Source: Lentzea pudingi
Lineage (GTDB): Bacteria; Actinomycetota; Actinomycetes; Mycobacteriales; Pseudonocardiaceae
Direction of reading: 5' to 3'
NCBI RefSeq assembly: GCF_014646255.1
Contig: NZ_BMNC01000005.1
Coordinates: 62,001-126,000 of the forward strand
DNA length: 64,000 bases
Every line of letters begins with the position of its first letter. Within the stretch, counting starts at the first letter, position 1. Shown piece after piece: positions 51,110 through 59,273 of the stretch. A model generated the notes under the pieces. It did not search any database and had not been told where the DNA came from. It saw nothing but the letters and a program-made list of their open reading frames with translations. The translations under genes and the position numbers were made by a program.

Positions 51110-51805
51110 ATGAGCAGCGAGAAGCCCGTCTCCCACTTCCTCGAACTCGCGCGCGGCATGGTGCCGCCGATGCACCCCGCAGGGCGCCCGTTCGTCGCCG
51201 GTGCGGCGATCGCGACCCTCCTCGTCCGGCTGCGCTCCAAGCGCCTGGGCGTCGTCCTCGCGCTGGTCACGGCGTGGGTGGCGTGGTTCTTCCGCGAGCC
51301 GAAGCGCGTGACGCCGACCCGTCCGAACCTCGCCGTGGCCCCGGCCGACGGCACCGTCTCGCACGTGGTCGACGCCGTCCCGCCGGCCGAGCTCGGCCTC
51401 GGCTCCCAGCCGATGACGCGCGTCAGCGTCTTCCTCTCCGTGTTCGACGTGCACGTGCAGCGCGTGCCCGCCGACGGCGAGGTCGTCCAGGTCTCGTACC
51501 ACCCCGGCAAGTTCCTCTCGGCCGACCTCGACAAGGCCTCCGAGGAGAACGAGCGCAACACCGTGTGGCTGCGCACCGTCAACGGCCACGACCTCGTCGT
51601 CGTGCAGATCGCCGGCCTGGTCGCCCGCCGCATCGTGTGCGAGGTCGCCGAGGGCGAGAAGGTCACCGCCGGTCAGACCTACGGCCTGATCCGCTTCGGC
51701 TCGCGCGTGGACCTCTACGTGCCGCGCGGCAGCCGCGTCCTGGTCGAGGCCGGCCAGCGCACCATCGGCGGCGAGACCGTTCTCGCCGAACTCCCGGAAG
51801 CCTGA
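51110..51805 (+). CDS. psd: Phosphatidylserine decarboxylase proenzyme
   Basis: A 231-residue enzyme that makes phosphatidylethanolamine. It is the short form with a hydrophobic region near residues 25-65. Features are APADGTVSHVVD, VSVFLSVFDVHVQRVPADGEV and the autocleavage site RFGSRVDLYVP, where Gly-Ser yields the pyruvoyl group. The stop overlaps the pssA ATG, matching the usual psd-pssA operon. Confidence 0.96.
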   Translation: MSSEKPVSHFLELARGMVPPMHPAGRPFVAGAAIATLLVRLRSKRLGVVLALVTAWVAWFFREPKRVTPTRPNLAVAPADGTVSHVVDAVPPAELGLGSQPMTRVSVFLSVFDVHVQRVPADGEVVQVSYHPGKFLSADLDKASEENERNTVWLRTVNGHDLVVVQIAGLVARRIVCEVAEGEKVTAGQTYGLIRFGSRVDLYVPRGSRVLVEAGQRTIGGETVLAELPEA

Positions 51806-52773
51806 TGGCACCCAGCGGGCCCGGCGTTCGCCTCCTGCCGAACGCGATCACGGTCCTCGCCATGTGCTCGGGCCTGTCCGCCGTGCACTTCGCGAACGTC
51901 GGCATGTGGGGCGCGGCCATCGCCTCGATCGCGGCGGCAGCCGTCTTCGACGGCCTCGACGGCCGCATCGCCCGCCTGCTGGACGCGACGTCGAAGATGG
52001 GCGCGGAGCTGGACTCGCTGGCCGACGCCATCTCGTTCGGCGTCGCGCCCGCCCTCGCGATCTACCTCTGGAAGTTCGAGGGCAACCGCGCCGGCTGGGT
52101 CATCGCGCTGATCTTCGCGGTCTGCATGGTGGTCCGCCTGGCCCGCTTCAACACGTTGCTGGAGAAGGAACAACCGCCGTTCGCGAAGGAGTTCTTCGTG
52201 GGCGTGCCTGCCCCGGCAGGCGGCCTGTTGCTGCTGCTGCCCCTCATCATCGAGGAGCAGGTGCGCACCGACGGCTGGTGGAACAACTCCTACGTCGTGG
52301 GCGTGTGGACCGTCCTGGTCGCGATGCTCCTGGTCTCCCGCATCCCGACGCTGTCCGTGAAGACGGTGAAGGTGCCGCCGCGCTGGGCAGCCCTGCTGCT
52401 GGTCGTCGTCGGCCTGCTGGCGGCCGCGATCATCACGTACCCGTTGGTGGCACTGATCATCGCGATGGTCGCGTACCTGGCGCACCTGCCCTACTCGGTG
52501 CGGCGGTACCTGTGGCTGTCGAAGCACCCGGAGGCGTGGACCGTCACCGGTGCCGACCGCCGCGCCATCAAGCGGGCGCACGGTGTCGCGGCTCGGCGGC
52601 TCGGTCTGCGGCAGCCGTTGCGCGGCCGTGTCGCAGGTGCGGCCATGCGGGCGGTGCGCCGCCCTCGTCGTGACGCGACCACATCTTCTTCGGAGATGCC
52701 CGCGTCACGTGCCAACGGCAGCGGGCGGCGATCTTGGCGGCAGATCGGCCTGCGCAGGCACGACAAGCCGTGA
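51805..52773 (+). CDS. pssA: CDP-diacylglycerol-serine O-phosphatidyltransferase
   Basis: A 322-residue integral membrane enzyme that makes phosphatidylserine for Psd. The CDP-alcohol phosphatidyltransferase signature DGLDGRIARLLDATSKMGAELDSLAD is complete, and six to eight membrane helices follow. The last 70 residues form a basic Arg-rich cytoplasmic tail. ATG 51805 overlaps psd, and its own stop overlaps the next gene (GTGA). Confidence 0.95.
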   Translation: MAPSGPGVRLLPNAITVLAMCSGLSAVHFANVGMWGAAIASIAAAAVFDGLDGRIARLLDATSKMGAELDSLADAISFGVAPALAIYLWKFEGNRAGWVIALIFAVCMVVRLARFNTLLEKEQPPFAKEFFVGVPAPAGGLLLLLPLIIEEQVRTDGWWNNSYVVGVWTVLVAMLLVSRIPTLSVKTVKVPPRWAALLLVVVGLLAAAIITYPLVALIIAMVAYLAHLPYSVRRYLWLSKHPEAWTVTGADRRAIKRAHGVAARRLGLRQPLRGRVAGAAMRAVRRPRRDATTSSSEMPASRANGSGRRSWRQIGLRRHDKP

Positions 52774-53474
52774 GTGCGGCGGACTCACTGCGGGACCTGG
52801 CCGAGAAGACAGTGCATCTGCCAGAGCCACCCGGCTCTGGCAGATACCACTACGTGCACACTTCCAGCGCTTACCTGCACACCGTCCGCAAGATCACCCG
52901 CACCGGCGAGACCACCTCGCTGACCGGCAGCGTCAAACGACTGGAACGACGGCAGTGGATCGCCGCCGACGACTCCGGCCGGCTGCTGGTCACCGAGGAC
53001 GGCGAGGCCGTGCAACCGACCGGCGACTACCCGCCGGGACGGCTGCCGGCCGGCTTCATCTCCTCCACCGATCCCGCCGCCGTCACCGCCGAGCTGCGCA
53101 GGAGGAACCCGAAGGGTTCCACCGCCGCGGCGATGAGGACGTTCGGCAAGATCTGGCACGCTCAGGTCGTCCCACCGGCGCTGCAGCGCCTGCTCCTGCT
53201 CGACCTCGCCACCTGGCCCGACATGTCGGCGGCGACCACGTCGTGGGGAGCCAGGCCAAGCGAGTCGGTCACGCACGTCGAACGAGAACGCCACCTGCGC
53301 CACGTCCTGGTCTTCGATCCCCACACCGGCGCGCTGATCGGCGAGGAGACGACCGCCCTCGACGGGGCCAACGTCCCGATCCCCACCCCCGCGATCATCA
53401 GCAGCACCGAGTGGCTGCTCTCGGGTTACTCCGCAACGACCGCAGAGCCTCCGCAGCAGCACACGAACACCTGA
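52770..53474 (+). CDS. CU044_5270-like protein without the usual membrane anchor
   Basis: A 234-residue protein starting at GTG 52770 that overlaps the pssA stop. It resembles the C-terminal extracytoplasmic part of CU044_5270-family proteins: GRYHYVHTSSAYLHTVRKIT, then SVTHVERERHLRHVLVFDPHTGALIGEETTALDG. Family members normally have an N-terminal anti-sigma-like region and a membrane helix; neither is seen here, and there is no signal peptide. It may be a truncated, cytoplasmic derivative inserted between pssA and the AAA ATPase, which are adjacent in mycobacteria. Family assignment is from sequence feel only. Confidence 0.6.
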   Translation: MSAADSLRDLAEKTVHLPEPPGSGRYHYVHTSSAYLHTVRKITRTGETTSLTGSVKRLERRQWIAADDSGRLLVTEDGEAVQPTGDYPPGRLPAGFISSTDPAAVTAELRRRNPKGSTAAAMRTFGKIWHAQVVPPALQRLLLLDLATWPDMSAATTSWGARPSESVTHVERERHLRHVLVFDPHTGALIGEETTALDGANVPIPTPAIISSTEWLLSGYSATTAEPPQQHTNT

Positions 53475-53545
53475 CGAACGTGCCTCCGACCTGGTCGGCC
53501 ATCACGTCCGCATCCCGGGCGCGGGGAGGAACTAGAGTCGTCGGG

Positions 53546-55705
53546 GTGATCACGCTGACGGCTCGCCTGTCCCCGTCCGCTCTGGACACCCGGCGAGGCG
53601 TAGTCCGCCTCCACCCCGAGGTGCTCGACGCCCTGGGCCTGCGCGCCTGGGACGCCGTGAAGCTGACCGGCGCCCGCGTGAGCGCCGCGCTGGCCGCCTC
53701 GGGCGAGCAACCGCCGGGCGTGGTCCTGGTGGATGACGTGACGCTGACCAACCTGGGCGTGGTCGAGGGCTCGGAGATCGTCGTGGCCCCGGTCCAGGTG
53801 ACCGCCGCCCGCTCCATCACCGTCGCGGGCTCCCGCCTCGCCACCACGGCCCTCACGCCGGAGCACGTGCGCATGGCGTTGACGGGCAAGGTCCTCACGG
53901 TCGGCGACAACGTCTCGCTGCTCCCCCAGGACCTCGCGCCGCCGCCCGGCGCCAACGTCTCCGAGACGCGCCGCAAGCTGTCCAACGCCATCGGCATGAC
54001 GTGGACCAACGAGCTCATCACGATCACCTCGACCGACCCCGCGGGCCCGGTCGCCGTGCAGCCGTCGAGCGTCGTGGGCTGGCGCTCGGCCCAGGCCCCG
54101 GCCGCCGAGGTCACGCCCGTCGTGGTGCAGGAGAAGCACGAGGCGCTCCCGGTGGCCGACCTGGTGGGCCAACGCGACCAGGCACGTCGTCTGGCCGAGT
54201 GGCTCGAACTGATGTTCCGCCAGCCCGACCTCCTCACGAAACTGGGCGCCTCCGCCCGCCTCGCGGCCATGGTCAGCGGCCCGGAAGGCGTCGGCAAGGC
54301 AACGCTGGTCCGCGCGGTGGCGCGTTCCCTGGACGCCTCGATCGTAGAACTGGCCGCCCCCAGCATCGCGGTCCTGGAACCGGGCGCGATGGCCAAACAA
54401 CTGGGCGACGCCATCGCCACCGTGCCCGAGCAGCCCACGATCCTGCTCATCACCGACATCGACGCCCTGCTCCCGACCACCCCACCCCCGGTGGCGACCG
54501 TCGTCCTGGACATCCTCCGCACAGCGATCTCCCGCCCCAACCTCGCACTGGTAGTCACCTCGGCAAGAGCAGAATCCGTAGACGCCCGCCTACGAGCCCC
54601 GGACCTGGTGGACCGCGAACTGTCACTCCCCCTCCCAGACACCACAGGCCGCACCGAACTCCTGCGAGTACTGCTCCGAGACGTCCCCTTGGAGTCCGAT
54701 GTGGACTTCGGCGAGGTAGCAGCCCGCACACCAGGTTTCGTGGCAGCAGACCTCTGCGCACTACGCCGAGAAGCAGCGGTCAGGGCAGCCCTGCGCCAAC
54801 GCGAGGTAGCAGAACCCCGAGTGGGCCAAGAAGACCTGCTGGCCGCCCTGAACACGGTCCGCCCGATCTCCATGTCAGCCTCGGACACAGTCCAGACAGG
54901 CGGCCTCACACTCGAAGACGTGGGCGACATGAAGGAGGTCAAACAGGCCCTCACCGAGGCAGCCCTCTGGCCCCTCCGCTACCCGGACTCCTTCGCCAGG
55001 CTAGGAGTAGAACCCCCACGAGGCGTCCTGCTCTACGGCCCACCGGGATGCGGCAAGACCTTCCTGGTCCGAGCCCTGGCAGGCACGGGCCAACTCAACG
55101 TCCTGACGGTCAAGGGCGCAGAACTGATGGACAAGTTCGTAGGCGAGTCAGAACGAGCAGTCCGAGAACTCTTCCGCAGAGCAGCAGACGCAGCCCCAGC
55201 CCTGATCTTCCTGGACGAGGTGGACGCCCTGGCACCACGCCGAGGCCAGTCCTCAGACTCAGGCGTAGCAGACCGAGTAGTAGCAGCCCTCCTGACAGAA
55301 CTGGACGGCGTAGAACCCCTACGAGACGTAGTGGTGATCGCAGCAACCAACCGCCCAGAACTGATCGACCCGGCACTACTACGCCCAGGCCGCCTGGAAC
55401 GCCTCGTCTACGTCCCACCACCAGACGCCGAGGCGCGCACAGAAATCCTCAAGGCGTCCTCCCGCAACACCCCACTGGCCAATGACGTGGACCTGCAAAC
55501 CCTGGCAGCCGAACTGGACATGTACTCGGCAGCAGACTGCGCAGCCCTAGTACGAGAAGCAGCCCTAACAGCAATGCGCGAATCACTAGAAGCAGCAGAA
55601 GTAACACAAACCCACCTGGCAAAGGCACGAACAGTAGTGCGCCCATCCCTGGACCAAGCACAACTGATGTCACTAGCCACATACGCAGCAAACAGAAACA
55701 CATAA
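53546..55705 (+). CDS. Double-AAA CDC48-like ATPase (Rv0435c type)
   Basis: A 719-residue ATPase. An N-terminal double-psi beta-barrel-like domain (1-120) resembles the CDC48 N domain. D1 has Walker A GPEGVGKAT but Walker B reads LLITDIDALLP, lacking the catalytic Glu. D2 has GPPGCGKTF, LIFLDEVDALAP and the arginine-finger region NRPELIDPALLRPGRLE. D2 is therefore probably the active motor. GTG 53546 gives VITLTARLSPSALD. From about 54520 codons switch from G- to A-ending (GCA, CGA, CTA, GTA), continuing past the gene. Confidence 0.93.
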   Translation: MITLTARLSPSALDTRRGVVRLHPEVLDALGLRAWDAVKLTGARVSAALAASGEQPPGVVLVDDVTLTNLGVVEGSEIVVAPVQVTAARSITVAGSRLATTALTPEHVRMALTGKVLTVGDNVSLLPQDLAPPPGANVSETRRKLSNAIGMTWTNELITITSTDPAGPVAVQPSSVVGWRSAQAPAAEVTPVVVQEKHEALPVADLVGQRDQARRLAEWLELMFRQPDLLTKLGASARLAAMVSGPEGVGKATLVRAVARSLDASIVELAAPSIAVLEPGAMAKQLGDAIATVPEQPTILLITDIDALLPTTPPPVATVVLDILRTAISRPNLALVVTSARAESVDARLRAPDLVDRELSLPLPDTTGRTELLRVLLRDVPLESDVDFGEVAARTPGFVAADLCALRREAAVRAALRQREVAEPRVGQEDLLAALNTVRPISMSASDTVQTGGLTLEDVGDMKEVKQALTEAALWPLRYPDSFARLGVEPPRGVLLYGPPGCGKTFLVRALAGTGQLNVLTVKGAELMDKFVGESERAVRELFRRAADAAPALIFLDEVDALAPRRGQSSDSGVADRVVAALLTELDGVEPLRDVVVIAATNRPELIDPALLRPGRLERLVYVPPPDAEARTEILKASSRNTPLANDVDLQTLAAELDMYSAADCAALVREAALTAMRESLEAAEVTQTHLAKARTVVRPSLDQAQLMSLATYAANRNT

Positions 55706-55746
55706 CCCAGCGACGCCGAAGGCGAGCCGTCCTTCCACAAGGGAAG

Positions 55747-55890
55747 GGCGGTGGGGTCCCATCACGAGTCGCGCCATAGCACTTGCTGCATGCAGGTAGG
55801 GGTGTCAACTCGACACGCTTTTCGTCGAGTTGACACCCCTACCTGCATGTGGCCCGCTCTTGGTGCGGCTTGTGATGGGACCCCACCGCC
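55747..55890. repeat. 144-bp palindromic element C
   Basis: Outer arms GGCGGTGGGGTCCCATCAC (55747-55765) and their perfect complement (55872-55890) enclose a second perfect 25-bp arm pair (55790-55814 and 55824-55848) with a 9-nt loop. The segments between, 55766-55789 and 55849-55871, pair partly by G-U in plus-strand RNA. The element could fold into one long hairpin. Sequence differs from elements A and B. It lies between convergent genes and may end both transcripts. The rest of 55706-56068 shows no gene. Confidence 0.85.
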
Positions 55891-56068
55891 GACGCCACCA
55901 AACTAAGCAACCGGCAGCCGCTCAAAGCAACAGGCGTGCCATCTACCTACGGGCAGCGCGGGCCCCCTGATCAGATTGCCGGGGGTCTGGGGGCAGCGCC
56001 CCAGGGGAAGCACGCAACCGCAACCCCGCCAACGCAACAGCGGGAACCCAACCAAACCGACGCGCCCC

Positions 56069-56689
56069 TCACTTGCTCTTAGAAGGCCCCTGATAATCAT
56101 TGGTAACAATCAAAATGATCCCAGGCGCCGAAGACTGGATCCCGTCGAACCGAGGCTCAACCCGAGCCCGCAAAACCGCCGCCAACTCCTTGGCAGAAGC
56201 TTCCTCATCAGTCCCAGGCCGAAAATAAACAGTAGTAGTGGGAATAGTCCCAGCGGAGTAGTTCCCAGTCCCCTCCACCGCCCACCCATTGGCCCGAATC
56301 TCATCAGAAGCCTTGGACGCCAACCCAGAAATTGTCGAGTTGTTGTAAACCCGAACAGGAGTCTTGGCAACCCCAGGCTGGGTAACAGGCGGAGGCGGCA
56401 CGACAGCACTAGCCGGCGCGGACGACGGCACGGTAGGCGACCCAGTAGTGGTACCAGGAGCAGCAGACGACGACGGCGGCGACGCAGAAGCCGAAGACTG
56501 CTCAGCAGCAGTAGTAGTAGCCACAGGCGGAGCGGTAGACGACCCCTCAGCAGCAGGAGGCGTATCAGACCCCCCACCACCGAACAGCGAAACAACTCCG
56601 ATCACCAACGCGACAGCGGCGACGCCGAGCAGGGCGAAGCCGGCGGCCTTGGCCGGACGGGACGGGCTTGCGGACTCGGGGGAGGTCAT
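56069..56689 (-). CDS. LytR C-terminal domain membrane protein (Rv0431 type)
   Basis: A 206-residue protein with a membrane helix near residues 15-37 (AAGFALLGVAAVALVIGVVSLF). A Ser/Thr/Pro/Ala-rich linker of about 70 residues follows, then a LytR_C domain (TPVRVYNNSTISGLASKASDEIRANGWAVEGTGNY, TTTVYFRPGTDEEASAKELAAVL). LytR_C domains are associated with cell-wall glycopolymer enzymes, but no catalytic LytR-CpsA-Psr domain is present. Codons are strongly T-ending. It starts 1 bp into the stop of the DUF3263 gene. Confidence 0.9.
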   Translation of the reverse strand: MTSPESASPSRPAKAAGFALLGVAAVALVIGVVSLFGGGGSDTPPAAEGSSTAPPVATTTAAEQSSASASPPSSSAAPGTTTGSPTVPSSAPASAVVPPPPVTQPGVAKTPVRVYNNSTISGLASKASDEIRANGWAVEGTGNYSAGTIPTTTVYFRPGTDEEASAKELAAVLRARVEPRFDGIQSSAPGIILIVTNDYQGPSKSK

Positions 56690-56967
56690 CAGTCCTCGGT
56701 GCTCCTGGCGCGGGCGCGAACCCTTTGGCGGCCTGTCCGGACTCCGCGCAGCCGTTTGACGAGCATCGGATCGGCAGCCAGGGCGGCTTCGGATTCAACG
56801 AGCGCGTTGAGCAGCTGGTAGTAGCGGGTCGCGGACATGTCGAACAGTTCCCTGATGGCCTGTTCCTTGGATCCCGAGTACTTCCACCACTGACGCTCGA
56901 ACGCGAGCATCGTGCGTTCGCGGCTGGTCAGCCCGTCAGCGGAGGTGAGCGTCTCGGCGTGATCCAT
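56689..56967 (-). CDS. DUF3263 helix-turn-helix-like protein (Rv0430 type)
   Basis: A 92-residue protein: LTSRERTMLAFERQWWKYSGSKEQAIRELFDMSATRYYQLLNALVESEAALAADPMLVKRLRGVR. This is the DUF3263 domain, with a helix-turn-helix-like arrangement, followed by an Arg-rich tail. ATG 56967 is preferred, with GGGGAG just upstream; a longer start at 56988 adds seven residues. It is divergent from def and overlaps the LytR_C gene by one base. Confidence 0.9.
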   Translation of the reverse strand: MDHAETLTSADGLTSRERTMLAFERQWWKYSGSKEQAIRELFDMSATRYYQLLNALVESEAALAADPMLVKRLRGVRTGRQRVRARARSTED

Positions 56968-57075
56968 CTGGCTCCCCACGGTCGCCACACCATCTCAGGT
57001 GCGGGCAATTCAATCACGTGATCGTTCCAACCTACCGCGCGACACCGACAGTTTTGGACCGCATAAAGTTCAGCC

Positions 57076-57657
57076 ATGGCCGTCCACCGCATCCGCATCG
57101 CCGGCGACCCCGTGCTCCACAACCCGACGCGCGAGGTCACCGAGTTCGACACCGAGCTGAAGACCCTCGCCGCCGACATGTTCGAGACGATGGCGGCGGC
57201 TCGCGGAGTGGGGCTCGCGGCCAACCAGATCGGTGTCGACCTGCGGCTCTTCGTCTACGACTGCCCGGACGACGAGGGTGTCCAGCACCGGGGCGCGATC
57301 GTGAACCCCACGCTCGAGACGTCCGAGGTCCCGGAGACCATGCCGGACCCGGACGACGACTTCGAGGGCTGCCTGAGCGTGCCCGGCGAGGCGTACCCGA
57401 CCGGACGCGCCCGATGGGCGAAGGTGACGGGCCTGGACCTCGACGGGCAGCCGTTCGAGGTCGAGGGCACCGGTTTCTTCGCCCGCTGCCTGCAGCACGA
57501 GACGGACCACCTCAACGGCTACCTCTACACCGACCGCCTGATCGGCCGGTACCGCAAGGAAGCCAAGCGGATGCTGCGCGACAACGAGTGGAACCAGCCG
57601 GGCCTCTCCTGGGACCCGACCGATCCCGCGAACTTCGACGAGGACGACGAGGACTAG
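57076..57657 (+). CDS. def: Peptide deformylase
   Basis: A 193-residue metalloenzyme that removes the formyl group from nascent proteins. All three motifs are present: GVGLAANQIG, EGCLSVPGE and QHETDHLNG with the HExxH-type zinc ligands. The C-terminus ends in an acidic stretch (FDEDDED). The ATG at 57076 is the usual family start (MAVHRIRIAGDPVLH). Its stop overlaps the stop of the convergent aldo/keto reductase. Confidence 0.96.
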   Translation: MAVHRIRIAGDPVLHNPTREVTEFDTELKTLAADMFETMAAARGVGLAANQIGVDLRLFVYDCPDDEGVQHRGAIVNPTLETSEVPETMPDPDDDFEGCLSVPGEAYPTGRARWAKVTGLDLDGQPFEVEGTGFFARCLQHETDHLNGYLYTDRLIGRYRKEAKRMLRDNEWNQPGLSWDPTDPANFDEDDED

Positions 57658-58598
57658 GACTGGGGCCGGAGCACCGCCTCCACCTGCTTCAACTCCACCT
57701 CGCTCAACGGACCGAACTCCAGCGCACGAGCGTTCTCCTCGACCTGGGCCACCGTCCGGACCCCCGGAATCGGGACCAGGCGGGGAGAACGCGCCCAGAA
57801 CCACGCCAGCGCACCCTGCACCAGCGTCCGGCCACCCGACGTCAGCACGTCCCGGACGGCCTCCCGCGCCTCGAAGTACGCGGGCGACGGCCGCCCGTCG
57901 ACGAAGAACCGCAGCCACGACGGGTTCGTGACGCGCACGTCGTCCGCCGGCAACACGCCGAACGTCTCCCGCGCCAGCAACCCCATCGCCAGCGGACGAC
58001 GGCACAGCACCGCGAACTCCTCCGCGTACATCGACGGGTTGTCGAAGAGCAGGTTGATGTCAGCCTGCGCCGCGATCCCGTGCTCGCCCTCGCAGAAGAA
58101 CCGCGCCCGCTCGACGTCGTCCGTGCTCCACCCGTAGGCGCGGATCTTGCCCGCGGCCACCAGCGCCTCGCACTCGTCGCGCAGCAGCGCCGCCTCCTCC
58201 AGCGCCAGGTCTCCGACGTGCAGCTGGTACAGGTCGATCCGATCGGTCCCGAGCCGCCGCAACGACCCCTCGACGGCGCGGCGCAGATAGGCAACCGACC
58301 CCTCGTTGCCGGTCATCCGCTTCGAAGCAGCGTCGAACCCGCAACCCCACTTCGTCGCGATCAACACCTGGTCACGCATGCCCGCAAACGCTTGCCCGAC
58401 CACGGTCTCCGCGTGCCCGCAGCCGTAGACGTCCGCCGTGTCGAACAGCGTCACGCCCAGCTCGACCGCCCGCCGCAGCGCCTTGACCGACTCACCGTCG
58501 TCGGCGGGTCCCCAGCCGACCGGCAGCCCGTCCGGGCCGGAGAACGGCCCACCCATGGCCCACGTGCCGAATCCCAACTTCCCCAGTTCCAAGGTCAT
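57654..58598 (-). CDS. Aldo/keto reductase
   Basis: A 314-residue NADPH-dependent oxidoreductase. The catalytic tetrad is visible: Asp and Tyr in FDTADVYG, Lys in IATKWG and His in LYQLHVGD. The C-terminal NADP-binding IPGVRTVAQVEENARAL is intact. Substrate unknown. ATG 58598 gives MTLELGKLGFGTWAMGG; five further residues upstream are possible. It converges on def. Confidence 0.93.
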   Translation of the reverse strand: MTLELGKLGFGTWAMGGPFSGPDGLPVGWGPADDGESVKALRRAVELGVTLFDTADVYGCGHAETVVGQAFAGMRDQVLIATKWGCGFDAASKRMTGNEGSVAYLRRAVEGSLRRLGTDRIDLYQLHVGDLALEEAALLRDECEALVAAGKIRAYGWSTDDVERARFFCEGEHGIAAQADINLLFDNPSMYAEEFAVLCRRPLAMGLLARETFGVLPADDVRVTNPSWLRFFVDGRPSPAYFEAREAVRDVLTSGGRTLVQGALAWFWARSPRLVPIPGVRTVAQVEENARALEFGPLSEVELKQVEAVLRPQS

Positions 58599-58670
58599 GG
58601 CGACAGCGAACATCCTGGAGCGCGCTCCAGGTCAAGAAACTGGTTGCGAGGACCAGCGACCATTCAAGGC

Positions 58671-59273
58671 ATGCCCATCGAAAACATCGTCGCCTTCGTC
58701 GCGGCCTCGTTCCTCATCGCACTGTCGCCCGGACCTGGCACGGCCATGGTCCTGCGACAGTCGGTGCACGGGCGAAAAGCCGCGCTGGCGACGGTGTTCG
58801 GCATGGAGGTCGGCGTCGCCTGCTGGGCCGTCGCCGCGGCTCTCGGGCTCAGCGTCCTGCTCACGGCATCCGAGATCGCCTACCACGGGCTGCGCATCGC
58901 CGGCGCGGTCTTCCTGATCTACCTGGGCGTCAAGGCCCTGATCAGCAAGAGCCTGCCCGACGCCGAACCACCGCCCGCGAGCCACGCGTTCCGCAGCGGG
59001 TTGATCGTGAACCTGGCCAACCCGAAGCTCGGCGTGTTCGCGATCTCGTTCCTACCGCAGTTCGTGCCTGCCGGGGAGGCCGGCCAGGGGGTTCTGCTCT
59101 TCCTCGCCGTCGGGTGGGTTCTCATCGACACCGTCTGGTACCTGGTCATCGTGTCGATCCTGCACACGATCAGGGGCTGGCTCGGCAGGCCGCGGGTCCG
59201 TCCCGCGCTCGAGAAGCTGTCGGGCGGCGTGCTGCTGGCGCTCGGAATCCGCCTGGTACTCGACCCGCGTTGA
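58671..59273 (+). CDS. LysE-family amino acid exporter
   Basis: A 200-residue membrane transporter of the LysE/RhtB type: IENIVAFVAASFLIALSPGPGTAMVLRQSVHGRKAAL is the diagnostic N-terminus, followed by five to six membrane helices and AFRSGLIVNLANPKLGVFAISFLPQFVP. Substrate unknown. Its 3' 222 bp are overlapped antisense by the next gene's reading frame. Confidence 0.94.
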   Translation: MPIENIVAFVAASFLIALSPGPGTAMVLRQSVHGRKAALATVFGMEVGVACWAVAAALGLSVLLTASEIAYHGLRIAGAVFLIYLGVKALISKSLPDAEPPPASHAFRSGLIVNLANPKLGVFAISFLPQFVPAGEAGQGVLLFLAVGWVLIDTVWYLVIVSILHTIRGWLGRPRVRPALEKLSGGVLLALGIRLVLDPR

